Source: Stagonosporopsis chrysanthemi (taxonomy: Eukaryota; Ascomycota; Dothideomycetes; Pleosporales; Didymellaceae). From it: DNA of 42,828 nucleotides. Positions 42,751 through 42,828 of the stretch are shown piece by piece. The notes beneath the pieces were generated by a model that was given only the letters and a program-made list of their open reading frames with translations, was not told where the DNA came from and did no database searches. Position 1 is the stretch's first letter, and the number at the start of each line of letters is the position of its first letter. The stretch is from assembly GCA_022560025.1 (NCBI GenBank), contig JAFISE010000222.1, forward strand, positions 1 to 42,828, in the 5' to 3' direction. Made by a program: the position numbers and the translations under genes.

Positions 42751-42828
42751 CAGGTCAGCGAAAGGTCGATTTCCATCGATTTTTCGTTCAAACACGACTC
42801 AAATGCCTTCGTAAATCTGTTTCCCAAC

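Noticed and set aside
1..42828. CRISPR arrays, bacterial operons, rRNA genes
   Set aside because: Nothing of these kinds seen; introns and protein families are fungal. tRNA genes were not found by eye, but a covariance-model search was not possible.

Overview
This is eukaryotic DNA from a filamentous ascomycete (Pezizomycotina; a dothideomycete is possible but not provable here). The basis is short introns of 42-73 bp with GT..AG borders, long low-complexity proteins, and fungus-specific families: UstYa/DUF3328, HET, DUF3433, 2EXR and Pcl cyclins. A pogo-type transposon carries stop codons of the kind expected from C-to-T mutation. The assembly has one gap of 503 N (12992-13494), flanked by 66 C and 45 G.

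Left part (1-12.4 kb) is housekeeping: a PDK1-type kinase with C-terminal PH domain (5' end outside the window), a large disordered protein with polyQ and Asp-Gly repeats, divergently a G-patch splicing factor of the TFIP11/Ntr1 family, and a single-pass membrane protein with a disordered tail.

Centre (12.86-16.5 kb) is the most interesting part. Next to the gap lies a secreted, exon-per-repeat precursor gene on the minus strand. Its modules are Gly/Tyr-rich, carry a conserved SYPPP block, and each contains a Lys-Arg site followed by Glu-Ala/Glu-Pro dipeptides, as in Kex2/Ste13-processed precursors. Divergent from it, 1.2 kb away, is a complete UstYa-family (DUF3328) gene. Precursor plus UstYa protein is the minimal signature of a dikaritin-like fungal RiPP locus. 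The pairing and the repeats are read directly; the chemistry is inferred, and no other RiPP enzyme is seen in the window.

Next come a convergent 2EXR protein gene and a 2.2-kb pogo-like transposon with 44-bp inverted repeats, dead transposase and a nested solo LTR. These are followed by a 5'-nucleotidase-type metallophosphoesterase, a Pho23-type ING/PHD protein (Rpd3L complex subunit by homology) and a basic-tailed protein of unknown function.

Right part (27-42.8 kb) is accessory in character: a large DUF3433 membrane protein, a HET-domain pseudogene with an in-frame stop and lost C-terminus, a Pcl-type cyclin, about 3.7 kb without a convincing gene, and two tandem paralogous genes of an unrecognised family (N-terminal SWD...DP.TWP domain plus C-terminal coiled coil). 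The outer paralog carries a TGA stop.
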